Source of the DNA: Lepas anatifera
Lineage: Eukaryota; Arthropoda; Thecostraca; Lepadidae
DNA length: 64,000 nt
NCBI GenBank assembly: GCA_034440635.1
Contig: JAOTON010001673.1
Coordinates: forward strand, 959,001-1,023,000
Reading direction: 5' to 3'
Shown here: in pieces, positions 1 through 11,028 of the stretch
Layout: every line of letters begins with the position of its first letter
Position numbering within the stretch: position 1 is the first letter of the stretch
Position numbers and translations under genes: made by a program
Notes under the pieces: model-generated
What the model was told of the DNA's origin: nothing
Databases searched by the model: none
The model's input: the letters and a program-made list of their open reading frames with translations, nothing else

Positions 1-1261
1 CCTAGTAGAGAAGGCACAACCACGCGACCGAAGTTATCGAGGGGACGCCAAGCTCTAGCATCGGTAAACAGTAACCCCACGGAGACCCAGCCAAGTCTCG
101 TTAACATGGCATTGCCTTCATCTCGTCCGCTTCTTAAACAAAATGGAGTAGACTGGTTGGTGTGACCAATACGCTCACAGTCGTAAATAAAGCCAACGAA
201 ATACAATGGTAGACTTCCGTGATTGTCGTCTTGTATTTTCTCAACTTAGTCTGCTTATTTTTCAGTGATTTTCGTCTTAACTTTGTCACCTTGTCCAGCC
301 ATCCTCTTGATGAGTTGTATGACGTCAGTTGTCCGCTGGGACACCCCACGGTGCTCCCCTCAATCTACAGCGTTCAGTTCCCCTCCATTTCTCACGGTCT
401 GTATATTACAAAAACGACACACATGTCCGTGGATACAGCGCAGGTGATGAGAGCTAGATGCCGGTGTTTGCTCGGGGTGCCAGCCGATACCGATTCTCCG
501 TAAACGCGGGTGCAGGAATAGTGAGTGCTGCGCGCGGCGGCCCGCCGTCTGCCGTCTGCCGGCGGCGGCCGCGGACGCTGTGGAGCTGTGTATCCCCAGG
601 GTGGATAACAGGGAGTTAGGTTGGCGCGCCTCAGACTATTCTGGCCGTGTTGAGACGGCGCTGGTCAGAGTTTGTTGTCTCAGGAGATGGGCGGTGACGC
701 TCCTCTGAAGTCATGCCACCACCCTGCCATCTGGTGTGAACCATCACAGCTTCCGGCGGCGGTGGCTGCTGCCGGCCCGGCTCACCCGTCGGTGGTACTC
801 TGGCTGGGTGGCGACACCTGACTGCCGGCCCGCTCCGTCGGTGAGTGCGACACTTGACTGCCGGCCCGCTCCCTCTCGCCTCTCCGGCCCGCTCACCGTG
901 TTATCTGCTCGCGACACCCTCCGGCCCGTCACCCGTGGTATTTCGCGAACTGACGCCCCCTCCCTATTGGTACTCTGGCAGGTGGGCGGTGACAGCACGC
1001 GAGTCCAGCGCCCGCACCGTGTAGATGAGAGAAAAGCCATATCCGTGGGCTGAAGAGGCCTGGGCCTCTGAGTTGGCTCTAACCTGTCATTAACAGTGGG
1101 TGCAGTGGTGCCATTTGGCCCTATGTGGTAGCGTAAGCTGAATTCTGATGCAGAGGTGCTCTCTAGAGGGCCTGCTGGCTGGAGAGGCGCTGGAGAGGCC
1201 GCACTAAGCCAATACTTTGATACCGGCGTATCACTAACATTGGATATATGCACCAATCATG
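1..1261. other. GC-rich non-repetitive stretch, no gene recognised
   Basis: No recognisable protein domain is visible on either strand. About 520-1060 is rich in G, C and CpG, with short runs of CGG/GCC and several repeats of a 'ccggcccgctc' phrase. This could be a CpG island or promoter-like sequence, but there is no attached coding exon I can identify. The open frames here have no family signature. Confidence 0.4.
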
Positions 1262-1895
1262 CGTCGCCGGCCGTGTCACAGTCCGCCTCCGCCCCTAGCC
1301 GTTCACAGTCGCCTTCCCTGGCCGTGTCAAATCCGCCTTCGCGCCCCCTGGCCGTGTCACCGTCCGCCTCCGCGCCCCCTGGCCGTGTCACAGTCCGCCT
1401 CCGCGCCCCCTGGCCGTGTCACAGTCCGCATTCGTGCCGCCGGCCGTGTCAAAATCCGCCTTCGCGCCCCCTGACCGTGTCACCGTCCGCCTTCGCGCCC
1501 CCTGGCCGTGTCACAGTCCGCCTCCGCGCCCCCTGGCCGTGTCACAGTCCGCATTCGCGCCGCCGGCCGTGTCAAAATCCGCCTCCGCGCCCCTGACCGT
1601 GTCACAGTCCGCCTTCGCGCCCCCTGGCCGTGTCACAGTCCACCTCCCCCCTGGCCTTCAAGTCCGCCTCCCCCTGGCTGTGTCACAGTCCGCATTCGCG
1701 CCGCCGGCCGTGTCAAAATCCGCCTTCGCGCCCCCTGGCCGTATCACAGTCCGCCTCCGGCCCCTGGCCGTGTCGCAGTCCGCCTCCGCGCCCCTGGCCG
1801 TGTCACAGTCCGCCTCCGCGCCCCCTGGCCGTGTCACAGTCCGCCTTCGCGCCCCCTGGCCGTGCCACAGTCCGCCTCCGCGCCGCCGGCCGCCG
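1262..1895. repeat. 31-bp GC-rich minisatellite
   Basis: About twenty imperfect units of ~31 bp repeat the core 'ggccgtgtcacagtccgcct', with CTCCGCG/TTCGCGC variants and some shortened units (about 1650-1680). Because 31 is not a multiple of 3, the frames cycle and several long open frames of 60-200 aa arise (Pro/Ala/Ser/Arg-rich). They have no other support and are treated as non-coding. Confidence 0.92.
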
Positions 1896-2113
1896 CTCAG
1901 GTATTTTTAGCTCTGGGCGGAAGGGCGCTGCCTGCAGCGACTGCCGCATCGGTGCATCACACCAACAGCGGAGGTGCCCCAGAAAATGCACCAGCCCGCC
2001 AGAAGGACACCGCCCGGCCGCAGCCTGTCCGATGGCAAATGGTTGCAGCCGACGCGCTTCCCCTGCTTGTGCCGCATTTGCCGCGGTCGCGCAGCACAGA
2101 CCACCGCTAGTGC

Positions 2114-2552
2114 ATTCGTACGGCTAGTGAAGGATTTCGCACGGCTGGTGAAGGATTTTGTACGACTAGTGAGAGATTTTGCGTGGTTGGTGAAGGATTT
2201 CGTACGGCTAATGGATTATTTCGTACGGCTGGTGAATTATTTCGTACGGCTGGTGAAGGATTTCGTGCGGCTAATAACGAATTTCGTACGGCTAGTGAAG
2301 AACTTCCTACGACTGGTGAAGGATTTCGTACAGCTAATACAGGATTTCGTACGACTTATACACGATTTCGTACAGCTAGTGTAGGATTTCGAACGGCTGA
2401 TTATGGATTTCGGACGGCTAATACAGGATTTCGTACGGCTACTGAAGGATCTCGTAAGGCTGAAGGGTTTCGTATGGCTGGTGAAGGATTTCGTACGACA
2501 GGTGAACAATTTTCGTACGACGAATAAAGGATTTCGCACGGCTGGCGAAGGA
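2114..2552. repeat. 21-bp minisatellite
   Basis: About twenty-one units of 21 bp share the core 'acggctggtgaaggatttcg'. Because 21 bp is seven codons, open frames persist on both strands; one plus-strand frame reads as a seven-residue repeat (FVRLVKD-like). Small indels in the last part of the array break the frame. Non-coding is the simpler reading. Confidence 0.92.
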
Positions 2553-2799
2553 AGCTGGAGCTTGACGTCACTCCAAACGGGCTGGAAAGGATGACGCCTC
2601 GGCGCCATTCTTTTAGACGGGCTTAATGAGGACCAGCTCGAGCTGAAGGCATTTAAAGAACTGGTCCAGTGCTCCAAACTGACTTTGAACCGTGAAGTCT
2701 GACGTACAACGGATTGCTTACTTCTTCAAGCATTCCGTGGCTTCCTTAGTTGCAGTGCCGAGCCCTTTGCTGAAACCTCCAAGGGTGCGCTAAGGTTAA

Positions 2800-3246
2800 A
2801 GGGAATGTGGCACCTGTATAACTTGATTTTAACTGAGATAGCCAAGTTGCAAAGCATGCCGGAGAAGCCGGTGCTAAATATATCAGCTGTCTTGAAACTC
2901 ACATTTTCCGTGAAGAAAAGCACAAAACCTACCTGAAATGTACCCCAAATCTACCTCAGCCAGGCGGACACAGTTGTCAGCTGTTGATATGACGACAACG
3001 CTGACGTCACGGTGAGTAATCAGCCAATTGAAGCCCTTGAAGCCTATTGAATATGGTAGTAGTTGCCAGATCAAGACGCCATCCACAGGCAGAGGTTTAT
3101 TTTCCCCCTAGAGGAGCATTTCAAAAATAAAAATATTGACCTCATTGTACATTTTTTTCAGAGAAATCATGGACGTTTTTATGATTTTAGGCTAAAATTA
3201 CCCTAATTACACTAAATTCCTGGATTCGACCAAGGTGCCACATTCT
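2800..3246. mobile_element. TTAA-flanked MITE, family 1, copy A
   Basis: The element is 447 bp, bounded on both sides by TTAA (2796-2799 and 3247-3250). Its ends are inverted: AGGGAATGTGGCACC at the left and GGTGCCACATTCT at the right. It has no coding capacity. TTAA target duplication is the signature of piggyBac-type transposition, so this is most likely a piggyBac-mobilised MITE. Copies B, C and D lie at 8.4-9.7 kb and a broken one lies just downstream. Confidence 0.88.
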
Positions 3247-3302
3247 TTAAACGTATTAAGTTGTTAGGTTCAAACTAAATCATTAATTTACCAAATTCCC
3301 TT

Positions 3303-3560
3303 TTAAGGTTACCTTGGTTGAATTCTGGAATTAATGTAGTTAGGCGTATTTTAGCCGAAAATCATGAATACGTCCATTATTTCCTGGAAGAAATGTACAA
3401 ATTGTAATTACAATATAACAATATAAGCGCAATATTTTGATTTTTCAAATGCGCCTCTAGGGACAGAAATAAACCTCTGCCTGTGGATGACGTCATTATC
3501 TGGCAACTAAAACCATATTCAATAGGCTTCAAGGGTATCAATTGGCTGACTACTCAGAGG
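3303..3560. mobile_element. Truncated copy of MITE family 1
   Basis: The sequence after the TTAA at 3303-3306 matches the family read from the opposite end: a 'ccttggttgaattctgg' segment, then the 'ctgtggatgacgtca' and 'cttcaagggtatcaattggctga' segments. Part of the terminal inverted repeat is lost, and the copy stops near 3560 without its other end. Confidence 0.75.
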
Positions 3561-4095
3561 AAGAGCAAAAACTTTATTGCTTAAGTTTTCAATCAGCGTT
3601 GTATTTCAAGTGCTCTCATTCTGATCGTTTCGTGGGAATGCCCACGGTTCCTAAATATATAAGGTTGGTCAAAATTTATTGAGCGTGACGTCAGCGGTCC
3701 CACTAGATTTGATTGAAACTACTAAAGCGCTGGTAGATTCTACTAAGCAAGGAATTCAATTATTTTTATTTACTTTGTCTCTGTGTATTGTTGCAATTTG
3801 ACTTTCATGCTCGATATGGAACAAATAAATATAAAGTCATCAGTGAATATTTTTTTGCTTGACATGTTTTTGCTACAGAACCCTTGCATGAACTAAATAA
3901 ATCACTCACATATCAACAATTTTCAACCAAGCTATAATTCGTCAGCCTGGACTTCTGACTTCACTTCATTCGCATATGCGTAGTGAGCACCTCTGTTTTG
4001 TATGTAAGTAAAGTAATCTTGGATATTACCTACTGTGATGATGCATTCAGATTTCATATTTTCTATAGTGGTAATTTCTTAGATATGCTTCTTTG

Positions 4096-4098
<3 letters not shown>
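3561..4098. other. AT-rich intergenic sequence, nothing recognised
   Basis: No domain, RNA gene or repeat relationship to the rest of the window is seen apart from common AT-rich words. Confidence 0.4.

Positions 4099-4140
<42 letters not shown>
4099..4140. repeat. (TA)n microsatellite
   Basis: About twenty uninterrupted TA dinucleotides directly precede the tRNA-like segment. Confidence 0.97.
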
Positions 4141-4143
<3 letters not shown>

Positions 4144-4144
4144 T

Positions 4145-4220
4145 GCTCCTGAGTGGTGTAGTTGTTAGCATGCCGGGCCGGAAATCCGGAGACCTGGGTT
4201 CGAGTCCCAGCTTAGGAGCA
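4145..4220 (+). other. tRNA-like element between two (TA)n tracts
   Basis: This 76-nt segment has tRNA features. The ends pair as GCTCCTGAG with CTTAGGAGC, followed by an A in the discriminator position. A perfect 5-bp T arm (CTGGG/CCCAG) encloses a TTCGAGT loop, and an A-box-like 'GTGGTGTAGTTGTTAGCA' is present. The anticodon arm is poor: CCGGG pairs with TCCGG only with a wobble, and position 33 would be C. The acceptor helix is 9 bp rather than 7. It is more likely a tRNA-derived repeat head or tRNA pseudogene than a functional tRNA. Confidence 0.6.
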
Positions 4221-4254
4221 ATTTTCCAAAGCTGCAAAATTACAACAGTCGATA

Positions 4255-4257
<3 letters not shown>

Positions 4258-4329
<72 letters not shown>
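4258..4329. repeat. (TA)n microsatellite
   Basis: About 36 TA units follow the tRNA-like segment. They read as Tyr-Ile runs on both strands, an artefact of the repeat. Confidence 0.97.
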
Positions 4330-4332
<3 letters not shown>

Positions 4333-4370
4333 AGTATTAACACAATAGCTTCGATGAACTTTTCAGAAAC

Positions 4371-4670
4371 ATGCCAGCGTGTGTTGTTAGAAGATGTGGA
4401 AGGCAAAACCGGTTATCGGAGACATCATTCCACAAATTTCCATAGGATCATGGCCAGGAAAACAGAATGGATTGAAGTCATAGGTGGTGAAATTTCTATT
4501 CTTAAAAACACTTCTCGCATTTGTTGGACGCACTTTTATTTACTGAGAGTGATTATGCACGGGATTTTAGTTTTACAAATCCGACACTAACACCATCGGC
4601 AAACCCGACGCGGAAACTAACAGACACCGCATTACCCAGCCAAAACCTTCCAGAGCTTGTGAAACAGGGG
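4371..4670 (+). pseudogene. THAP-type zinc-finger exon, frameshifted
   Basis: Seen: from the ATG at 4371 the translation starts MPACVVRRCGRQ with a C-x4-C pair, followed by a SFHKFP motif. A frame change near 4440 leads to a W-containing segment and then ICWTH (C-x2-H). A second frame change gives a TESDYARDF-like piece and an ALPS stretch resembling the AVPxxF end of THAP domains. Known: THAP domains are C2CH DNA-binding modules found in P-element transposases and THAP genes. A GTATGT splice-donor-like site sits at 4671. At least two frame breaks and an early TAG make it non-functional as it stands. A P-like transposase C-terminus follows on the same strand at 5410, so both probably come from one element. 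Confidence 0.68.
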
Positions 4671-5409
4671 GTATGTATTATAAATACCATTTCAATCAAG
4701 TTCTCTTTTAAGCCAACCATTATGTAAACCCGTACAGACGGGTCTTATTCTCCACGAGCTAAACATTTTGTCGAAACGCGTATCCTTGTTTTTAAGTATT
4801 TCACCCTGTTTCAAAGTTCTCTGTATCCAGCTAATTTTTACCCGGTATTTCGCTCTTTAGTGTTGAAAAAGACTTCGTTTGTTATTAATCAGCAATGTGA
4901 TGAAAACTGGTGATAGTAATACTCAGTGATCTGTAATTGTTAAGCATTAAACAATGGAATATAGCGTCGTTTACAAGCCGCACCAATGCGCTTTGGTGCT
5001 ATCCATAAATTACGTAGCACATGTAGTTATGATTTCTACCCCCACCACCCCCCCGCCGACTTTCAAGTTTTTTTTACTCTCGTGAGTAACGTTTGATAAC
5101 AATGTGACTGATTCCTCACCTCCCTTTGCGTAACACAATTTATGCGTGGTCCCTAGTCAGTGTTCAAATTTGTTTATGATCAAAAATTAAATCTCCCCCC
5201 TCCCCGTTCTCTTGCTGAAATCCTGATGTATGTTGCTTCAATAATTAATCTCATGTGGTGTTTGTTAACAAAAGACAACTATGCATGCGGTATTAAACAG
5301 ATATAAATCAAGTGAAGTAAATACTGTTCTTGGGCGAGTTGATTGGTGAGGAAGCTGTTTATCACTCCCGAACCTCCCGAATCATTTATTTATCACTCCT
5401 GAACTGAAC
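4671..5409. other. AT-rich sequence between THAP exon and P-like C-terminus
   Basis: No coding signature is visible. The position and the donor-like start at 4671 fit an intron or a deletion scar of a P-like element. The large central part expected of a P transposase is absent. Confidence 0.4.
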
Positions 5410-5948
5410 ATCATCACTGACGTAGATGATGTGCCTGCAACGGCACAGGCAACGACATTTCCCGAGCCATCGGGTCCTGCATCAGCTTCTTGAATGGACA
5501 TAGGCACAGGAGCAACAGCGGAGGAGTACGCAAGGGCACATTGTGCGGGTTATGTGGCTGCGAAGGCGGTGGGTATTAACCCAAGTCTCGGCACCCCATC
5601 TGCTTTTGCCGATGAGAGTGCGCCCATTACCACTCTGTTCACTCGTCTATCAAGCATGGGTGGACTTACGTTACCAACCAAAGAATGGTTGGGCGAATTT
5701 AACACTCTTGAAAGCGAGTTCTCTACGTATCTACGCATCATGCCGAGGAACCGGATGGTCTCTCCCGTAACCCAGGCATCATTAAAAGACTATCCAGTGT
5801 CTTGGCCGTGAAACACCCCTCGAAAGACAAGCGGATTATTCGACATGTTGTACAAACGAAAACATTTATACGCCTGCGACACATTAACCAGCGAAATCAG
5901 CAGGCAGCAGCAGCGAAAAGGGGGCAGCGCAAGCAGTTGGCATCATAG
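5410..5948 (+). pseudogene. P-element-type transposase, C-terminal fragment
   Basis: The visible motifs in order are CAGYVAAK, then a GGLTLPTKEWL segment, then NPGIIKRLSSVLAVKHP, then a basic tail with TKTFIRLRHIN, ending at a TAG at 5946-5948. The same order (AGFVAAK, GGLTIPSEKWL, PGFIRRL, TRTHMRVKWL) occurs in the minus-strand relic at 17.1-18.6 kb, so the two support each other. Known: these features belong to the C-terminal region of P/THAP9-like transposases. Breaks: an in-frame TGA just before the ATG at 5494, and a frameshift near 5755. The catalytic core is not present between the THAP exon and this piece, so the element looks internally deleted. Confidence 0.68.
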
Positions 5949-8399
5949 TGCCTGCTAGGTTTACAGATACTGAAGGCGTCCTTATGACTCCCCGAGCTGA
6001 CGGAGATGTCAGACGGCGAGACGCGTTTAAATGTGTGCGGCGAAATAAATAAGCGTGCAAAATTTCATGAGTGTGTATTTGCAAAAGTAAAAACATGTGA
6101 TATAGTTATCTGTTCGGTGAAATTTGCAGAGTAAACTTACAAATTTCTAGAATTTGTTGAGTAAGTATGTATAGTAAAAACCACAGAACCACCTGTGCGT
6201 GCGGGGGAAATGAATCTAAGCAGTTACCTGTTAGCTGATAGGGAAAACACGTGAATGCACAGCTTATGTTTCCAAAAATTTTTAAGGAGTTATTGAGTCG
6301 TTGTAATAAAGCTTTAAATAAATTGTAGGAAAGACAAGTACCTAAACTGAATTCTATTGGACTGAAGCTTCCCAATTTAGCTGAAATCGAGAAGTTATTG
6401 GATGGAAAACAGGAACCAGGCACCCCTCGGCAAAACCCGTCCCCCCTCATCAGTAGCCGGCGGGCCGGAGTTCGTATGTTTCATTCAGCAGGTATATACA
6501 AAGCAGGTAGCTCTGATGAGTTAAGCACGCGAGTTTTGTTTTTATTGCTCATAACGCTTGGAACAGCATTATTCTGTCGCCCAAACTACGTCACTTTTGT
6601 TAGTAGAGTAGATTGTTTACCTGGTCCCACTAGATCCAATTTTGGGCCCCCTGGGACTGCCTAGTTTTTTATAGGGACAGCACGTGGCTTGGTTCAGTTG
6701 GTGCTTGCACTGCACTGGCTGCCCGGTGCGAGGGTACCGGGCCATCAACGTGGCTGCAAACCACCAGCGTCTCCTAGTGAATGTCTCCTTGAATGATTTT
6801 CAGGTTGCATTGTTCCGAATTGTAAAGCACGTTTGCTTTTTATTGCAGATCTCTTATGCTGTAATACATTTCTTTTGTACGGATTCCGTTGCAATTTCAC
6901 AGCACATTTGCGTCGACTCAGTTATTCAATTTAGCGGTGGCTGAAACGGCAGAACCCGTGGCACTGGGCTAATTGGCCACATTAACCGACTGCAGCGACC
7001 CCTGCTATTAGGCCTGGATCCCAGTGTGGCGATTGTGTACAGGGATTGCAACTGTTGACAGCCCACCGGCTAGTTCAATCTGGGCCGGTGATTGTGAACG
7101 GCTGGCTTTTGGCCATTTTGTTGCCGCTGAATCGGGCTGCTGTTGAGCCGCCCCGCCTACTGGAGCTCTTCAGGGCTGGGTCCAGTGCTTAGGCTCATAG
7201 CTACATTCACCATTGGTATACCAGTTCGGCGAAAGGTTTCGAGTTGAGTATCTATAACACCCGGCAAGGAAACATGCTAATTCGCCTGCGGACTTTGAAC
7301 GTTGATAATGTTGTCTGGTTTCCCCATATTGCTTGCAAAGCTTTAGCAGATATCAAATGTATCTTCACCTCGGCGACCATTTACTCCGCACGCCGATGGT
7401 TTGTTTTTGTATGACGAAAACAAGAAAAGCCTTGTCTTCGTTCGGTCGCGGTAGACAGCTGGATGGTGTACCAGTGTTGTGCAGGGATTTGTGATGGATC
7501 GGTCGCTGAGCGGCCGTGAAGTGCTCCCCCTCTGACAGCTGGTGCGTCGCGTGCGGGTCGTCACATCGTCGTCGACGTCGATCGCACGTGACGCGGCGTC
7601 AGCGGAGATGGAGCCGATTGTTGTATCCCCCACTGTACGCCCCTCCCCTGGGCCCACTCCCCACCATCAGACAGCGGAGGGGGGCGTTATCGAGCTTTGC
7701 TCTGGGGGCCCACATGACCGTAATTGAATGTGCATGAAACTCGAATGGTGATCGGTTTTCCATAGGAAGGGACTGGGAATGGGCGTGGGTAATAGTGGGC
7801 CATTGAGTAGGGTGGGCCCGGCGCTGGGGGTGCGGTGCGTGCCGTGTAGCCTCCCAGCAGCCCCTGAACCGTCGGCGCTGTCGGCCGGTCATCGGCTGTC
7901 AGGCCTGCCGCTGTCACGGCGGTACCCGATCGGAAACGGGTGCTGGACACGCCATCGATGATATTCAGAGTCGGGTCGATGCGTAGGTATCAGGGTGTTG
8001 CAGTTCCAGCTTCGGGTAACCGGTCAGGGGCTTTCACTAATGACATTCCATGCGAAGCCTGGCGATGTACCACAGCTGTTCAGATCAAGCATTGGTAGTG
8101 GCTGCTATTTCTAAGCAAAAAAGTCAGTTATTACGTATGAAAATAATTGAGAGATAAGAGGAACCAATAAAGCAACACTGAACCTTAGGAACAATGATGC
8201 TGTCGTGCTGCAACCTCCGGGAGCCGAGGGGTTTGTGTTGAAGCGTGTGCCATTACACCATTGTAGGCTGAGGAGTTGCAGACGAGGAGCATTAGTACAA
8301 AGCCACCTGGGCTATATATGCAGCGCTCGTTCTACTCGAAGCAGTGCACCTTCCCTGGCCCTAACCATAACCTTCGACCTTAACCTGCACTTTGGCCTG
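5949..8399. other. Unannotated intergenic stretch
   Basis: No domain or repeat family that I can name. About 7500-7960 is GC-rich with several overlapping short open frames on both strands, none with a family signature. No splice-supported exon is visible. Confidence 0.4.
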
Positions 8400-8849
8400 A
8401 AAAGGAATGCAGCACCTTTATAACGTGATTTTAACTGACATAGCCAAGTTGTAAAGCATGCCCGAAAACTCGGTACTCTATATATCATTTGTCTTGAAGC
8501 TAAAAATTTCCGTAGAGGAAAGCATAAAACTATTTGAAATGTACCCTACATGTACCCTTAGCAGCAGGCCACAGTTGTCAGGGCTGTTGGTGTGACGACA
8601 TATGCTGACGTCACGGTGAGTATCAGCCAATCGAAGCTCTTGAAGCGTATTGAATATGGTGGTGGTTGCCAGATTGACATCATCCACAGGCAGATATTTT
8701 AATTTTTCTCTAAAGGCGCTTTTAAAAATGAAAATATTGAGCTTATTGTACATTTTTTCAGAGAAATCATGGACGCTTCCAAGATTTTCGCCTAAAATTA
8801 CCCCTAACTACACTAAATTCTAGGATTCGGCCAAGGTGCCACATTCTCT
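8400..8849. mobile_element. MITE family 1, copy B
   Basis: Same orientation and nearly the same length as copy A (450 bp). The left end is decayed (AAAGGAATGCAGCACC, no clean TTAA). The right end, GGTGCCACATTCTC, abuts the TTAA at 8850-8853 that it shares with copy C. Confidence 0.85.
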
Positions 8850-8853
8850 TTAA

Positions 8854-9301
8854 AGGGAATGTGGCACCTTGGTCGAATCCTGGAATTTAGTGTAATTAGG
8901 CGTACTTTTAGTCAAAAATAATGAAACCACTCATGATTTCTCTGAAAAATGTACAATAAGCTCAATATTTGGTTTTTAAAAATACTCCTCTAGAAAAGAA
9001 ATAAATATCAGCCTGTGGATAATGTCACGATCTGGCAACCACTGCCATATTTGAAACGCTTCAAGGGCTTCAATTGGCTGATGCTCATCGTGACGTCGGC
9101 ATATGTCGTCACACCAGTAGCTCACAACAATGGCCGCTGGCAACGGGGGGCTGAGGGGGGCTGGTGTTAGGTAGGTTTTCGCTTTTTTCTACGGAAATAT
9201 CGAGTTCCAAGACAAATGAAATATGGAGTACCGGGTTTTCCGACCTGCTTTACAACTTGGCTATCTCAGTTAAAATCACGTTAGAAGGTGCCACATTCCC
9301 T
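8854..9301. mobile_element. MITE family 1, copy C (inverted)
   Basis: 448 bp, inverted relative to copy B. It starts AGGGAATGTGGCACC and ends GGTGCCACATTCCC. TTAA borders are shared on both sides (8850-8853 with copy B, 9302-9305 with copy D). Confidence 0.87.
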
Positions 9302-9305
9302 TTAA

Positions 9306-9734
9306 AGGGAATGTGGCGCCGTGGTCGAATCCTGGAAATTAATGTATTTGTGGGTATTTTTAGCCGAAAATCGTGAAGACATTCATGGTTTCCTGAAAAG
9401 TGTACAATAAGCTCAATATTTTGATATTTGAAATGCTTCTCTATGGTAAGAAATAAACCTCTGCCTTTGCATGATGTCACGATCTGGCAATGACTACTAT
9501 GTTTAATAGGCTTCGATTGGCTGAATACTCACCGTGACGTCAGCAGGACGTCACGCCAACAGCTGACAACTGTGGCCGACTCCACTTTCGGTAAATTTTG
9601 GGTACATTTCAGGTAGGTTTTTAGATTTTCTCTACGGAAGTTTTAAAAATGATATGTTGGGTACCGGGTTTTCCGGCATGCTTTACAACTTGGCTATCTC
9701 ACTTAAAATCACGTTATAAAGCTACCACATTCCC
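9306..9734. mobile_element. MITE family 1, copy D (inverted)
   Basis: 429 bp, same orientation as copy C. It starts AGGGAATGTGGCGCC after the shared TTAA at 9302-9305 and ends TACCACATTCCC before the TTAA at 9735-9738. Confidence 0.87.
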
Positions 9735-10098
9735 TTAAACCATGACCTGCAACCTTCGACGGCAAACAGGTGCTAGGCCCACGTGATCAGAGCAGGAGGT
9801 TCGATCGGAAAGGTCTATGCCACCCTCTCGTCACGTGCGCCCCTAGCCCTTCGGTTGCGGTGAAGAAGAAAGAAAGGGGACTTCCTTTTCGAGTCTGAAT
9901 TATCTTGATTTGGAAAGACTTTGTATTATTTTTCAATATTGTTTTAGGCATAGCTTGTTTGGTATGTAGTTAGTAGTTTTTATGAGCATTCGATGTTTTT
10001 TGCGAAGTCGAAGAAATGCCTAATTTACTGGTTTTTATTTTATTTTTATCAAATGAAAGGAAAGAGAGTGAAATACGTTGACCACCAAATGGTTTTTA

Positions 10099-10188
10099 TT
10101 ACTTTTGATAATGCAAAACACCCGGCAAGTTTCGGCATTCCGCCATGAATGCCGAAACATGTCGGTTGTTTTGCATTATCAAAAGTAA
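10099..10188. repeat. Near-perfect hairpin, 42-bp arms
   Basis: The left arm (10099-10140) and right arm (10147-10188) are inverted copies with a few mismatches around 'cccggcaag'/'catgtcggt'. They are separated by a 6-nt loop. Both ends carry a 'ttacttttgataatgcaaaa' type sequence. This resembles a small foldback element; no protein is encoded. Confidence 0.85.
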
Positions 10189-10424
10189 AATAATTCATTT
10201 TCCTGGTCACCTTAGTTCATTCTCTTTCCCTCTATTTTATACAAAATATTTGATGTTATCTGAAGCTATGGGTTTGAGATCTGTTCTGCACACCATGAAC
10301 ACCTATTTTCACAATGTCGTACCGATCTCGGGGTCAGCGCCCGTCCACAAGCCTTTCAGCGGTCTTCAAAATACGTACACTGGAATTTAAAACATCGATT
10401 TGATTTTCGGGGCCTGCCAATTAT

Positions 10425-10559
10425 TTATTAGTATCATTGGCGTCGCTAATTATTTCCCTGGTAGAAGTTCCTTGGGATCCGGACTTCTCCTTGTTCACGG
10501 GATCCGCCGGGTCTTGAAGCCCGGAAAGCGATTGTGCTAACCACTAGAGCAGCGCGCCA
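10425..10559 (-). mobile_element. tRNA-derived SINE, minus strand
   Basis: Read on the minus strand it begins GGTGGCGCGCTGCTCTAGTG, with an A-box-like CTAGTGGTTAGCAC and a B-box-like GCTTCAAGACC. It ends with an AGCGACGCC tail segment shared with other SINEs here. It is flanked by an 8-bp direct repeat CCAATTAT (10417-10424 and 10560-10567), a plausible short target duplication. Confidence 0.75.
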
Positions 10560-10567
10560 CCAATTAT

Positions 10568-11028
10568 GAAATGGTGCGGGACCATATTGAGTGAAGTTAT
10601 ACCATAATACAGATAGTAAAGAAAATGTGTTTAAAGTGAAAAAACTAACAAACCGTTGGGTTCAGATGACTAAAACAACAGCAAATCCAGTGCTTCAGGC
10701 AACATTATTGTTTAAATGGATTTGTATTTTAATATTCTTATTTTCGTATGTTTTGATAAGTTTAACTCTATGTTTTCGTTAATAAGGATATAATTCAATG
10801 TACTTTTTACCATGATTATGTACGGGTATTTTAGTTCGTTAGAGTTTAGAGCTGAAATGTGTGGAGTTTTAAAGCTAAAATGCACAACATTCCATCAAAA
10901 TATATCATCCATAACTAAAATATAGATACTAAAGTTGACTGCGGCATTTTCTGGAAGCAGCACGTCCTCAGCTTGTAGATCAAACCATTATGGGCTCTCG
11001 GACACCAGCAAACGATTCCACGCACAAA
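10568..11028. other. AT-rich intergenic sequence
   Basis: Nothing recognised; only short, unsupported open frames. Confidence 0.4.

Noticed and set aside
2114..2552. Heptad-like (FVRLVKD)n protein
   Set aside because: It looks amphipathic, but the same array is open in other frames on both strands and indels break it near its 3' end; no flanking gene structure.
4145..4220. Functional tRNA gene
   Set aside because: Weak anticodon arm, C at position 33 and 9-bp acceptor helix; kept only as tRNA-like.
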